From contig NZ_WHOB01000030.1 of assembly GCF_013141775.1 (NCBI RefSeq), positions 1 to 64,000 of the forward strand: 64,000 nt of DNA. Direction: 5' to 3'. Source of the stretch: Paenibacillus phytohabitans (lineage in GTDB: Bacteria; Bacillota; Bacilli; Paenibacillales; Paenibacillaceae). Below, one piece after another: positions 15,684 through 23,590 of the stretch. The notes below the pieces were generated by a model. It saw only the letters and a program-made list of their open reading frames with translations, ran no database searches and was not told the origin of the DNA. The stretch's first letter is position 1, and the number at the start of each line of letters is the position of its first letter. The position numbers were made by a program, and so were the translations under genes.

Positions 15684-15998
15684 ATGGACAGCAACGATGT
15701 TGCGAATTTGGAGAAGCTGCTGCCTTTGGCGGATAAGTATGGGCTGGCCTACATCATCGCTTTGATTCTGCTGATGATTTTTCTTGTGCTTTTGCGGTCG
15801 ATTGTGAAAGGGAATCTGGTGCCGCGTGAACTGCTGGAGCGTGCCGAGGAAGACAGGGACAGGCTGCAGAATATCCTCGACAAAGAGCGGTCCGACTTCA
15901 TGGCACCGACACTTGAAGTGCTGCAGCGATTGAAGATCGACCATTCAGTGGGCAACAAGAATTCGGATGATATTAATGAAGAAGACAGGGGGGGATAA
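15684..15998 (+). CDS. Single-pass membrane protein with coiled coil, lysis module
   Basis: Protein of 104 aa with one transmembrane helix (residues 20-38, LAYIIALILLMIFLVLL). A charged helical tail (PRELLERAEEDRDRLQNILD, KERSDFMAPTLEVLQRLK) probably forms a coiled coil inside the cell. It lies in the xhlA-like position just after the structural genes, so a holin-associated or lysis-timing role is plausible, but no family was recognised with confidence. GAAGGGAGTG precedes the ATG. The next small gene starts one base after its stop. Confidence 0.65.
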   Translation: MDSNDVANLEKLLPLADKYGLAYIIALILLMIFLVLLRSIVKGNLVPRELLERAEEDRDRLQNILDKERSDFMAPTLEVLQRLKIDHSVGNKNSDDINEEDRGG

Positions 15999-15999
15999 C

Positions 16000-16197
16000 G
16001 TGCTGAGTGAGTGGATCAAGCGACTATCTCCCCTGCACCGGGATAGAGAACGGAAGCTGACGCAAGCGGGAATGAGAGTATCGCTCTCTATCCGAAGGTA
16101 CAAGAATGTCTCTAAAGAAATTCAAGAGGAAATCAGGAATAACGGGTTCGCCGAGTTCCTAATCTATGATCGGGGGGCAGAAGATGAGCATCATTGA
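16000..16197 (+). CDS. Small basic hypothetical protein, lysis module
   Basis: Protein of 65 aa from a GTG start at 16000, preceded by a run of six G that serves as ribosome site. An in-frame ATG at 15967 lies within the previous gene and is less likely. The product is Arg/Lys-rich (LSPLHRDRERKLTQAGMRVS, LSIRRYKNVSKEIQEEIRNN) with a predicted helical core and an acidic His-containing end. No family recognised. It overlaps the next gene by 14 bases, suggesting coupled translation. Confidence 0.5.
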   Translation: MLSEWIKRLSPLHRDRERKLTQAGMRVSLSIRRYKNVSKEIQEEIRNNGFAEFLIYDRGAEDEHH

Positions 16198-16576
16198 TAT
16201 TGTGTTGTTAATAGCGTATTCCCTATCCTTTATCTGTGCGCTGCTGCTGATAGCTGCGCTTTTTTTGTATTTCCGTAAAAGGCTCCGGGCGCGCGTAGTC
16301 AGTCTGTTTATGCTGGCAGCATTCTTTTTTCTGGGGGCGTATACCGTTAAGATGGCGGTTGCCTTCTGGATCAGATTCAGCAGCACTTCCGGTTCGGACG
16401 CTGTCCTAAGCTCGCTGCAATCGGTGGCCTGGGCCATTGCCCAGACGGGCACTACTGTAGGACTGGTCATCCTGACGCTGTTAATGTACACCAAACGCCA
16501 GGATCTGTTCGTGGTGTTGTCCGGGATCAGGAAAGGGAGGAATCCGCATGCTGACTCTAACTCAGGTTCTGAATAA
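16184..16576 (+). CDS. Three-helix membrane protein, lysis module
   Basis: Protein of 130 aa with three clear transmembrane segments, near residues 3-26 (DIVLLIAYSLSFICALLLIA), 38-62 (LFMLAAFFFLGAYTVKMAVA) and 84-106 (IAQTGTTVGLVILTLLMY), and basic connecting loops. Size and location next to the endolysin suggest a holin or anti-holin, but no known holin signature is visible, and a real A118-type holin gene follows. The ATG at 16184 has GGGGGG 6-8 nt upstream; the ATG at 16166 lacks a site. It overlaps the endolysin start by 29 bases. Confidence 0.55.
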   Translation: MSIIDIVLLIAYSLSFICALLLIAALFLYFRKRLRARVVSLFMLAAFFFLGAYTVKMAVAFWIRFSSTSGSDAVLSSLQSVAWAIAQTGTTVGLVILTLLMYTKRQDLFVVLSGIRKGRNPHADSNSGSE

Positions 16577-17258
16577 ATCCGCTGCCCGTCTATCCGGGCT
16601 TCATCCCGATGTACTCGCCGCAGCTACAACGCTGATTGAACGCTGCTATGCTTGCGGTGTTCCCATCCTGATTACCCAGGGGCTGCGGACGACTGCCGAA
16701 CAGGATACGCTCTACGCCCAGGGACGAACCAAGCCGGGGGCGATTGTCACTAATGCTCGCGGCGGCTACAGCTATCACAATTATGGACTGGCGGTGGATT
16801 TTGCGCTGCTGCTTCCGAATGGTTCAAGTGTTTCTTGGGATATGAACAGGGACGGGGACAATGACTGCACGGCTGATTGGCTGGAGGTGGTGCAGCAGGC
16901 TAAGGCGATCGGGTTTGAATGGGGCGGGGATTGGACCAGTTTCAAGGATTATCCGCATTTTCAGCTGAGCTTTGGAATGACGCTGGCAGCACTTCGGACA
17001 GGAGCGAAGCCTGCTGCGGCGGCAGTAGCGGCGGTGTATGAACGCATTAAGCTTAAGGAGGAACAAACTGTGAAGGGTGAAATTACAGCAACGGTAAAAG
17101 TGAACGGAGTAAGGATTGCAGAAGGAATAATGGAGAATGGTGTTACTTATGCTCCCGTTCGTGTGATCGCAGAAGCGCTGGGCGCACAGGTTGGCTACAA
17201 TCCGGCCACAAAAACAGTGGATATTACAAGTAGCCACCAGAAGGGAGCGAACTCATGA
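16548..17258 (+). CDS. M15-family peptidoglycan peptidase (endolysin) with stalk domain
   Basis: Endolysin of 236 aa. Residues about 1-150 are an M15/VanY-type L-Ala-D-Glu or D-Ala peptidase. The SYHNYGLAVDFAL segment supplies the zinc-binding His and Asp of the SxHxxGxAxD motif, and DYPHFQLS supplies the second zinc His. Residues about 175-232 (ITATVKVNGVRIAEGIMENG then VTYAPVRVIAEALGAQVGYN) are a copper-amine-oxidase N-terminal-like stalk domain common in Paenibacillus surface proteins, used here in place of a normal wall-binding module. GGGAGG lies before the ATG. It releases particles by cutting the wall once the holin has opened the membrane. Confidence 0.9.
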   Translation: MLTLTQVLNKSAARLSGLHPDVLAAATTLIERCYACGVPILITQGLRTTAEQDTLYAQGRTKPGAIVTNARGGYSYHNYGLAVDFALLLPNGSSVSWDMNRDGDNDCTADWLEVVQQAKAIGFEWGGDWTSFKDYPHFQLSFGMTLAALRTGAKPAAAAVAAVYERIKLKEEQTVKGEITATVKVNGVRIAEGIMENGVTYAPVRVIAEALGAQVGYNPATKTVDITSSHQKGANS

Positions 17259-17536
17259 TTAACAGTGAACTATTTAACAACGTGTTAGCCTTTGCCTCAA
17301 TCCTGGCTGTAATTATCCTGGCCTTGGTGCAGCTGATCAAAAATAATACCCGTCTGCCCCGTAACATTCTCCCGTTTGTAGGACTAGGAATTGGACTGCT
17401 GGTTGGAGCGGCAGCGTATCCTTTTACGGATCTCGGTATGACCCTTCGCCTCTGGGCAGGGGGGCTTGCCGGACTGTCTGCTACAGGATTATTTGAATTG
17501 GCATTCAATAACCGCTCAGGGAATACGATGAAATGA
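17255..17536 (+). CDS. A118-type (Hol118) phage holin
   Basis: Holin of 93 aa with three hydrophobic stretches: residues 8-28 (VLAFASILAVIILALVQLI), 37-56 (NILPFVGLGIGLLVGAAAYP) and the conserved LRLWAGGLAGLSATGLFEL segment near residues 65-84. The text closely recalls the Listeria A118 holin. Holins form membrane lesions that let the endolysin reach the wall. It overlaps the endolysin gene by ATGA and is the last gene of the element. Confidence 0.88.
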   Translation: MINSELFNNVLAFASILAVIILALVQLIKNNTRLPRNILPFVGLGIGLLVGAAAYPFTDLGMTLRLWAGGLAGLSATGLFELAFNNRSGNTMK

Positions 17537-17555
17537 AACGTGACTTATAATTGAC

Positions 17556-17582
17556 GGCCGGCTCTGCGGAGTCGGTTTTTTT
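17556..17582 (+). terminator. Terminator closing the tail element
   Basis: CCGGCTC (17558-17564) pairs with GAGTCGG (17569-17575) through one G-U pair around TGCG and is followed by seven T. Confidence 0.85.
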
Positions 17583-17824
17583 GCTGTTTTACGTCATATA
17601 ATATTACATAGTCACTACATAAAACAGACAATATAAATAGGAAGAGATACATAATTAATTCTGACTGTATAAATAACTGGATTGGTGTATAATCTTAATT
17701 GCTGTATCGCTTTACCGCGCAATAAAGTTGAAGATTTCCGGGCGGTTTTATTGTATGATATGAGGAAAGCTTTCAAATAGACAATGTTAAGAGCATTGAT
17801 CCGGAAGAGGATGGGGGGAGCAGC

Positions 17825-20617
17825 ATGACCGAACTTACGACTACCGTTAGCAAAAGCAACTCCAATAATCTGCTGCGGCGGGACGTACGGTTCCTGGGGA
17901 ATATTCTGGGCGAAGTCTTGGTACACCAAGGCGGCAACGAACTGCTGGATATCGTGGAGAAGATACGTGAAACCAGTAAATCGCTGCGCTCATTGTTTTT
18001 GCCTGAACTGCACAATGAATTTAAAGAGCTAATTAGTTCACTGGATACGGAGAACCGGCATCAGGTGATACGGGCTTTCGCCATTTATTTTCAATTGGTG
18101 AACATAGCCGAGCAGAATCACCGGATTCGCCGTAAGCGCGATTATGAACGTTCTGCCGGGGAGACCGTACAGCCAGGGTCGATCGAAAGCGCGATTCAGG
18201 AGCTCCGCGAGCGGGATTTCTCCCACGAGGATGTTCATGAGATCATGAACGGCCTGTCTCTGGAACTAGTTATGACGGCTCACCCTACGGAAGCCATGCG
18301 CCGTGCGATTCTCGATATCCACAAACGGATCTCCGATGATGTCATGGGACTGGATAATCCGACTCTGACTTTCCGCGAACGCGAACAACTCCGTGAGAAG
18401 CTGCTGAATGAAGTAATTACCCTGTGGCAGACGGATGAGTTACGTGACCGCAAGCCTACCGTGCTCGATGAAGTGCGCAATGGCATGTATTATTTCCATG
18501 AGACGATTTTTGAAGTGCTGCCGGATGTGTATCAAGAGCTTGAGCGATGTCTAAGCAAATATTATCCGGGCCAGAACTGGCATGTTCCGACCTATCTGCG
18601 TTTCGGTTCATGGATTGGCGGCGACCGTGACGGGAACCCTTCGGTGACTGCGGCCGTAACCTTGCAGACACTGCGTCTGCAGCGCAAGCTGGCCATTCGT
18701 GAATATCAGCGGATTATGCGCGAATTGATGCAGTACCTGAGCTTTAGTACAAGCATCGTCAATGTGACGCCGGAGCTGCTGGAGTCCATTGAGAAGGACC
18801 GTAACATTATCAATCTTAACCGGGTTGATGCCTGGCGCAATGATAATGAACCTTACCGGATTAAGCTCAGCTATATGATCTCCAAGACACAGAATGTTCT
18901 GGATGATGAGAAAAAAGGTACGCCTGAGCGCTATTCCTCACCAGAGCAATTTATAGATGATTTGAACGTGATTGACCGCAGCCTGCGGCATCACTATGCC
19001 GACTATGTAGCAGACACCTACATTAAGAAGCTAATCCGCCAAGTGGAGCTGTTCGGCTTCCATACGTCGACCCTGGATGTCCGCCAGCATAGCCAGGAAC
19101 ATGAGAATGCGATGACGGAGATTCTGGCCAAAATGAATGTTACACCGGACTACTCCAAGCTGGAGGAGAAACAAAAGATTGAGCTGCTCGAAAAGCTGCT
19201 GAATGATCCGCGTCCGCTGACATCCCCTTACCAGTCTTATAGTGAAGGTACGGAGGAATGCCTTGCGGTATACCGGACGATCTTCCAGGCACAGGAGGAA
19301 TACGGCAAGCAGTGTATCACAAGCTATCTGATCAGTATGGCGGAAGCAGCCAGTGATATTCTTGAGGTCATGGTATTCTCCAAAGAAGTGGGCCTGTTCC
19401 GCAAAGACAACGACGGTACGGTTGTCTGTACTTTGCAGGCGGTGCCGCTGTTTGAAACCATTGACGACCTCCATGATGCACCGCAGATTATGCATACGCT
19501 GCTCAGCATGCCAATCTACCGCGATGCCGTTACTGCGATGAATGACCTGCAGGAAATCATGCTTGGTTATTCGGACAGTAATAAGGACGGTGGTGTGGTT
19601 ACTGCGAACTGGGAGCTGCGCGTTGCCCTGAAGCAGATTACAGCGACTGCCGATGAATTCGGCATTAAGCTGAAGTTCTTCCACGGACGCGGCGGAGCCC
19701 TGGGACGCGGCGGTATGCCGCTGAACCGCAGTATTCTGGCCCAGCCGGCTTCCACCATTGGCGGCGGTATTAAGATTACCGAGCAGGGGGAGGTTATCTC
19801 TTCCCGGTATTCGATGAAAGGCATTGCTTACCGCAGTCTGGAGCAGGCGACATCTGCTCTGGTTACGGCAGCGATTCACGCCAGATCGCCGCAGGCGGAT
19901 CTGTATGAAGCGAAGTGGGATGAGATTATTGCCCGCATCTCTGAAGTCTCCCTGAACAAATATCAGGATCTGATCTTCCGTGATCCGGATTTCCTGACGT
20001 ACTTCAAAGAATCAACCCCGCTGCCGGAGGTTGGGGAACTGAATATAGGTTCACGCCCTTCGAAGCGTAAGAACAGTGAACGCTTCGAGGATCTGCGTGC
20101 CATCCCTTGGGTATTCGCCTGGACGCAGAGCCGTTATCTGCTGCCTGCGTGGTATGCTGCCGGAACTGGACTGCAGAGCTTCTATGAGGATAAAGAAGAG
20201 AACCTGAAGATCATGCAGCATATGTATGCCAACTTCTCTTTCTTCACGACCTTGATCGATACCCTGCAGATGGCTATTGCCAAGGCGGATCTCGTAATCG
20301 CCAAGGAATATGCCGGAATGGGCAAAAATGAGGAGGCGCGTGTGCGTATCTTCGGCCAGATCGAAGCCGAGTTCAAGCTGACCTCCGAGCTCATCCTGAA
20401 GATTACTGGCCAGCAGGATATTCTGGATAATGTTCCAGTTATTCAGGAGTCGATCCGCCTGCGCAACCCGTATGTTGATCCGCTCAGCTACCTGCAGGTC
20501 CAGCTCCTTGCCGAGCTTCGTGCCCTGCGCGATGCTGAGGGGGATGACGCTGAGCTGCTGCGTGAGGTGCTGCTTACGATCAACGGTATTGCCGCCGGCC
20601 TTCGGAATACCGGCTGA
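17825..20617 (+). CDS. ppc: Phosphoenolpyruvate carboxylase
   Basis: Full-length enzyme of 930 aa that carboxylates PEP to oxaloacetate to refill the TCA cycle. All hallmark motifs are present: MTAHPTEAMRR with the catalytic His153, GGDRDGNPSVT at 265-275, the FHGRGGALGRGG loop near 618-632, AIPWVFAWTQSR near 760 and the C-terminal LRNPYVDPLSYLQVQ ending in the buried NTG-type tail (GLRNTG) needed in bacterial PEPC. GGGGGAGC precedes the ATG. It is a single-gene unit between the tail element and three hairpin repeats plus a strong terminator. Confidence 0.97.
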   Translation: MTELTTTVSKSNSNNLLRRDVRFLGNILGEVLVHQGGNELLDIVEKIRETSKSLRSLFLPELHNEFKELISSLDTENRHQVIRAFAIYFQLVNIAEQNHRIRRKRDYERSAGETVQPGSIESAIQELRERDFSHEDVHEIMNGLSLELVMTAHPTEAMRRAILDIHKRISDDVMGLDNPTLTFREREQLREKLLNEVITLWQTDELRDRKPTVLDEVRNGMYYFHETIFEVLPDVYQELERCLSKYYPGQNWHVPTYLRFGSWIGGDRDGNPSVTAAVTLQTLRLQRKLAIREYQRIMRELMQYLSFSTSIVNVTPELLESIEKDRNIINLNRVDAWRNDNEPYRIKLSYMISKTQNVLDDEKKGTPERYSSPEQFIDDLNVIDRSLRHHYADYVADTYIKKLIRQVELFGFHTSTLDVRQHSQEHENAMTEILAKMNVTPDYSKLEEKQKIELLEKLLNDPRPLTSPYQSYSEGTEECLAVYRTIFQAQEEYGKQCITSYLISMAEAASDILEVMVFSKEVGLFRKDNDGTVVCTLQAVPLFETIDDLHDAPQIMHTLLSMPIYRDAVTAMNDLQEIMLGYSDSNKDGGVVTANWELRVALKQITATADEFGIKLKFFHGRGGALGRGGMPLNRSILAQPASTIGGGIKITEQGEVISSRYSMKGIAYRSLEQATSALVTAAIHARSPQADLYEAKWDEIIARISEVSLNKYQDLIFRDPDFLTYFKESTPLPEVGELNIGSRPSKRKNSERFEDLRAIPWVFAWTQSRYLLPAWYAAGTGLQSFYEDKEENLKIMQHMYANFSFFTTLIDTLQMAIAKADLVIAKEYAGMGKNEEARVRIFGQIEAEFKLTSELILKITGQQDILDNVPVIQESIRLRNPYVDPLSYLQVQLLAELRALRDAEGDDAELLREVLLTINGIAAGLRNTG

Positions 20618-20658
20618 TGCCCTTGCTCTCCGCTCTTGACCTAGCCGATCTTGATCTT

Positions 20659-20786
20659 AAAGTCGGCGAAGCCGCTTTGCTTTAAAGGGTTTGACCTTGT
20701 TCTTTCGATGATCTTGCTCTTGATCTTCAAAGTCGGCGAAGCCGCTTTAAAAGGTTTGTTTGTGTCTGAAGTCGGCGAAGCCGCTT
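20659..20786 (+). repeat. Three hairpin repeats downstream of ppc
   Basis: The unit AAAGTCGGCGAAGCCGCTTT occurs at 20659-20678 and 20730-20749, both preceded by CTTGATCTT. A variant, GAAGTCGGCGAAGCCGCTTC, is at 20768-20786. Each folds into a hairpin with a bulged T. The third copy changes both arms together (TGAAG...CTTCA), which supports selection for pairing. They lie between the ppc stop and its terminator. Confidence 0.75.
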
Positions 20787-20790
20787 CAGG

Positions 20791-20838
20791 AAACCCCGTC
20801 CCCCCTCTTACCCAGAGGATGGACGGGGTTTTTATTTT
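20791..20838 (+). terminator. Terminator of ppc
   Basis: AAACCCCGTCC pairs with GGACGGGGTTT around a loop that itself holds TCT/AGA, followed by a T-rich tail. Eleven perfect pairs make this a strong rho-independent terminator. Confidence 0.9.
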
Positions 20839-20949
20839 TCTAAGTGAGGCCGGGAGTCATAGACCCGGCCGAACCCATGCCCTACCCCATTGTTGCCTGA
20901 GATATACTTTGGGCAACAAAAAAGAGGTCCACACTGGCTGATGGAGACG

Positions 20950-21083
20950 GCGGAGCGGAAATTTGGAACTGGAGGAGCGGCAGCGTTCGCCTTTATTGGC
21001 AGATTTCGACCGCAGACTGCGGTTCCAATCAGGAAATCTGCAAATAACAGCGACCGGAAGTCCAAATGTTTCGCGCAGTCCGC
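20950..21083. repeat. Large imperfect palindromic intergenic element, copy A
   Basis: A 134-bp block with outer arms starting GCGGAGCGGAAATTTGGA and ending in TCCAAATGTTTCGCGCAGT plus CCGC, and an inner stem GCAGATTTC (20999-21007) with GAAATCTGC (21033-21041). A related element lies at 60428-60553; shared landmarks are GCGGAGCGGA, CGCCTTT, ACCGC and AACAGCGA. No coding potential. It fills most of the gap between ppc and sigW. Confidence 0.6.
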
Positions 21084-21242
21084 GACTAATCTGCCTCCCG
21101 TCCGCTTTTCAGAGCACAATATATATAAGGTAACAATACAAACCTTGATTTTTGCAAGAACTTGAATTACGATTTAAATGCTTGTACCGTGGATGATCAA
21201 GAGCTGAGATACCAAGGGCGGCAAGTCTGGGGGAGTTAACAG

Positions 21243-21809
21243 GTGGAGAATCTGGAAGGCAGATTGACAAAGCTCGCCTTGAAGGGCGACCAAAGGGCAT
21301 TTGCCGAGCTTGTGGAACTATATAAAGACAAAATATATCATCTGGCCTACCGCATGCTGAATAACCGCCATGAGGCGGAAGATATTGTTCAGGAAACTTT
21401 TTTGCGCGTGTACCGGAATTTGGACCGTTATGATGATAAACAGAAGTTCTCAACATGGATCTACCGTATCGGCACGAACCTTTGTATTGACCGGCTGCGC
21501 AAGCGGCGGCCGACGTATTCACTGGATGCCGAGATGAACGATCAAGAGGGAATTGACGGGTATTCAATGATTCCGAGCGACAATGTGACACCGGAGACGG
21601 AACTGCTGCTCTCGGAGACACAGAGCCTCATCTATGAGGCCATTGACAGCCTGCCTGTGAAATACAGGTCGGTGATGATACTGCGCTATCTGCAGGATTT
21701 ATCGCTTCAGGAGATCAGTGATGTGCTGGATATGCCTGTGACGACGATCAAGACCCGTGTGCATCGCGGACGTGAGTTTTTACGTAAAAAATTAGGCCCT
21801 AAATTGTAA
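21243..21809 (+). CDS. sigW: ECF sigma factor SigW
   Basis: Extracytoplasmic-function sigma factor of 188 aa, the size of B. subtilis SigW. Region 2 (FAELVELYKDKIYHLAYRML, EAEDIVQETFLRVYRNLDRY, STWIYRIGTNLCIDRLRKRR) and region 4 (LPVKYRSVMILRYLQDLSLQ, EISDVLDMPVTTIKTRVHRG) are both complete. It starts at GTG 21243 behind GGGGGAG. It directs envelope-stress and antimicrobial-peptide resistance genes and is followed by its anti-sigma gene and by cdaA, the same order as in B. subtilis. No clear autoregulatory -35/-10 pair with the expected spacing was found upstream. Confidence 0.93.
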   Translation: MENLEGRLTKLALKGDQRAFAELVELYKDKIYHLAYRMLNNRHEAEDIVQETFLRVYRNLDRYDDKQKFSTWIYRIGTNLCIDRLRKRRPTYSLDAEMNDQEGIDGYSMIPSDNVTPETELLLSETQSLIYEAIDSLPVKYRSVMILRYLQDLSLQEISDVLDMPVTTIKTRVHRGREFLRKKLGPKL

Positions 21810-21933
21810 AAATAGATTATTTTTTTATGAAACTCCTGCATGGCAGTGACGTATGTAAGTTAAGCAAGTCTTATGCGTCCTGCTCCTATGTCTTGAAAGA
21901 ATTAAATAAGCACTCATGAAAGGATTGGCTCCT

Positions 21934-22548
21934 ATGGAATGCAAACTGGCCGTCTCTATGATGCACGACTACCTGGATGACGACTTGCCCGAACTGCAGC
22001 AGAGGGAATTGAAGGAGCATCTTCTATCCTGTACGGATTGCCGTGCGAAGTTCAAGGAACTGGAACAGACCGATATGCTGATGTTTTCCCTGATGCACCA
22101 GACCCCTGTTGCCTCGGAGGATCTTGTAGGCCGGATTATGAATTCATTACCGAAACCCAAGAAGGAAAGAGCTTTTATCACCTGGATCAAACGACATCCG
22201 GCGCTTACGGCAGCCTCTGTGTTTATCTTCGTGATGCTGATGAGTTCTGTAACTTTTTGGAATCAGGATAGACAGCTTGTAGTCAGAGGGACTGACCTCG
22301 ATCAGGTTGTTATCAAAGGGGATACGGTTATCGTACCCTCCGGCAAAATCATTTCCGGGGATCTGACGGTGGAGAACGGTAAAACTCAAGTATACGGGGA
22401 AGTCAACGGCAATGTGACGGTGATCGACGGCTCGCTGTATCAGGCTTCAACCGCCCATATTTCCGGGCAAGTCAAAAGCATAGACCAAGCGGTAAGTTGG
22501 CTCTGGTATAAAGTGACGAACATGTTCTCTGAAGTTGCCTACCGATAG
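21934..22548 (+). CDS. rsiW: Anti-sigma-W factor RsiW
   Basis: Membrane anti-sigma factor of 204 aa. The cytoplasmic N-terminus carries the zinc-binding zf-HC2 motif HxxxCxxC (KEHLLSCTDCR). A single transmembrane helix follows at residues about 86-106 (HPALTAASVFIFVMLMSSVT), then an extracytoplasmic part with repeated beta strands (GDTVIVPSGKIISGDLTVEN) resembling polymer-forming bactofilin-like sheets. Under stress it is degraded stepwise to free SigW. The ATG at 21934 is chosen since GAAAGGA lies 9 nt upstream; the ATG at 21916 has none. The sigW-rsiW gap of 124 bp is wider than usual, but no terminator is evident in it. Confidence 0.92.
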   Translation: MECKLAVSMMHDYLDDDLPELQQRELKEHLLSCTDCRAKFKELEQTDMLMFSLMHQTPVASEDLVGRIMNSLPKPKKERAFITWIKRHPALTAASVFIFVMLMSSVTFWNQDRQLVVRGTDLDQVVIKGDTVIVPSGKIISGDLTVENGKTQVYGEVNGNVTVIDGSLYQASTAHISGQVKSIDQAVSWLWYKVTNMFSEVAYR

Positions 22549-22582
22549 CTAATGTTGGTCGCTTGTAGCAGAAAACTCATTT

Positions 22583-22615
22583 GCGCCTCTTTTTCCGGAA
22601 AGATGGCGCTTTTTT
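22583..22615 (+). terminator. Terminator after rsiW
   Basis: GCGCC (22583-22587) and GGCGC (22605-22609) enclose an inner TCTTT/AAAGA stem and are followed by six T. Confidence 0.85.
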
Positions 22616-22759
22616 GTTGCCTGAAAACACCAGTTTTGCAATTTGCTTCAGCCCTAAACTTGCAACCGGAGGCTGAACGTTATAACCTAGATATGATAAA
22701 GTGCTAACAGACAATTTACATAAACCCAGCTAATTTTGAAATGACGGGGGTTTTCGGCA

Positions 22760-23590
22760 ATGAGCTATTTTACCGACCTTACATGGAAAGAGTCCATTAA
22801 AGATATAATCGATATTCTGATTGTCAGTTACATCATCTACAAAGTTCTGAATATGGTGCGCGGTACGCGGGCCGTTCAGCTCCTGAAGGGGATTCTGGTC
22901 CTGGTTGTAATCTGGGGGGGCAGTACCCTGTTGGATTTGTACACGCTCAAATGGCTGATGAACCAGATGTTTACGTTTGGGGTATTTGCGATCTTTATTA
23001 TTTTTCAGCCGGAACTGCGCAGGGGGCTGGAACAGCTCGGCCGGGGGAAATTCTTCGGGCGGACTGCGGAGAATGATGAAGAGATCAGTAAATTAATCGG
23101 TGAAGTTATTAAAGCGGTGAATTATTTAGCTGTGCGCAAAATCGGGGCATTAATCGTCTTCGAGCGGTCTACGGGACTCAACGAATATACGGAATCCGGT
23201 ATTGCTATGCGTTCTGAGGTCAGCTCCGAACTGCTGATTAACATATTCATTCCGAATACACCGCTGCACGACGGGGCGCTGATTATGCAGGGGAGCCAGA
23301 TTGCTGCAGCCGCCTGTTACCTGCCATTGTCAGAGAATCCATTTATCAGCAAGGAGCTCGGAACAAGGCATCGCGCCGCCATCGGCATTAGTGAAGTGGC
23401 AGACTCCGTATCTGTTGTCGTCTCCGAGGAGACCGGACAGATCTCTCTGGCCATTAACGGACAAATCGTCCGGGATATCAAGGAAGAGTCGCTGATCTCG
23501 AAGCTGCATCAAGAGCTGAGTGCAAGCTCACTCCTGAAGGATAAAAGTTCCGCTTTCTGGAAATGGAGGGGGACTAAGAACAATGGATAA
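22760..23590 (+). CDS. cdaA: Diadenylate cyclase CdaA
   Basis: Membrane c-di-AMP synthase of 276 aa. Three N-terminal transmembrane segments (residues about 15-90, e.g. LKGILVLVVIWGGSTLLDLY and MFTFGVFAIFIIFQPELRRG) precede the DAC domain. The catalytic DGA (PLHDGALIM, near residue 171) and RHR (GTRHRAAIG, near 202) motifs are intact. It makes c-di-AMP, which controls potassium uptake and wall homeostasis. Its stop overlaps the cdaR start by eight bases, and glmM follows, the conserved complex-forming trio. A GGGGG purine run precedes the ATG. Confidence 0.96.
   Translation: MSYFTDLTWKESIKDIIDILIVSYIIYKVLNMVRGTRAVQLLKGILVLVVIWGGSTLLDLYTLKWLMNQMFTFGVFAIFIIFQPELRRGLEQLGRGKFFGRTAENDEEISKLIGEVIKAVNYLAVRKIGALIVFERSTGLNEYTESGIAMRSEVSSELLINIFIPNTPLHDGALIMQGSQIAAAACYLPLSENPFISKELGTRHRAAIGISEVADSVSVVVSEETGQISLAINGQIVRDIKEESLISKLHQELSASSLLKDKSSAFWKWRGTKNNG

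Noticed and set aside
1..17582. Complete prophage
   Set aside because: No integrase, replication, terminase, portal or capsid gene, and no direct repeat of the tRNA 3' end at the right border, so it is described as a tail-only element.
19031..19879. 282-codon open frame antisense to ppc
   Set aside because: Lies wholly within PEP carboxylase; no domain or start signal.
21104..21242. SigW autoregulatory promoter
   Set aside because: GAACTT-like and CGT-like pieces exist before sigW but their spacing does not fit the ECF consensus, so it is not annotated.
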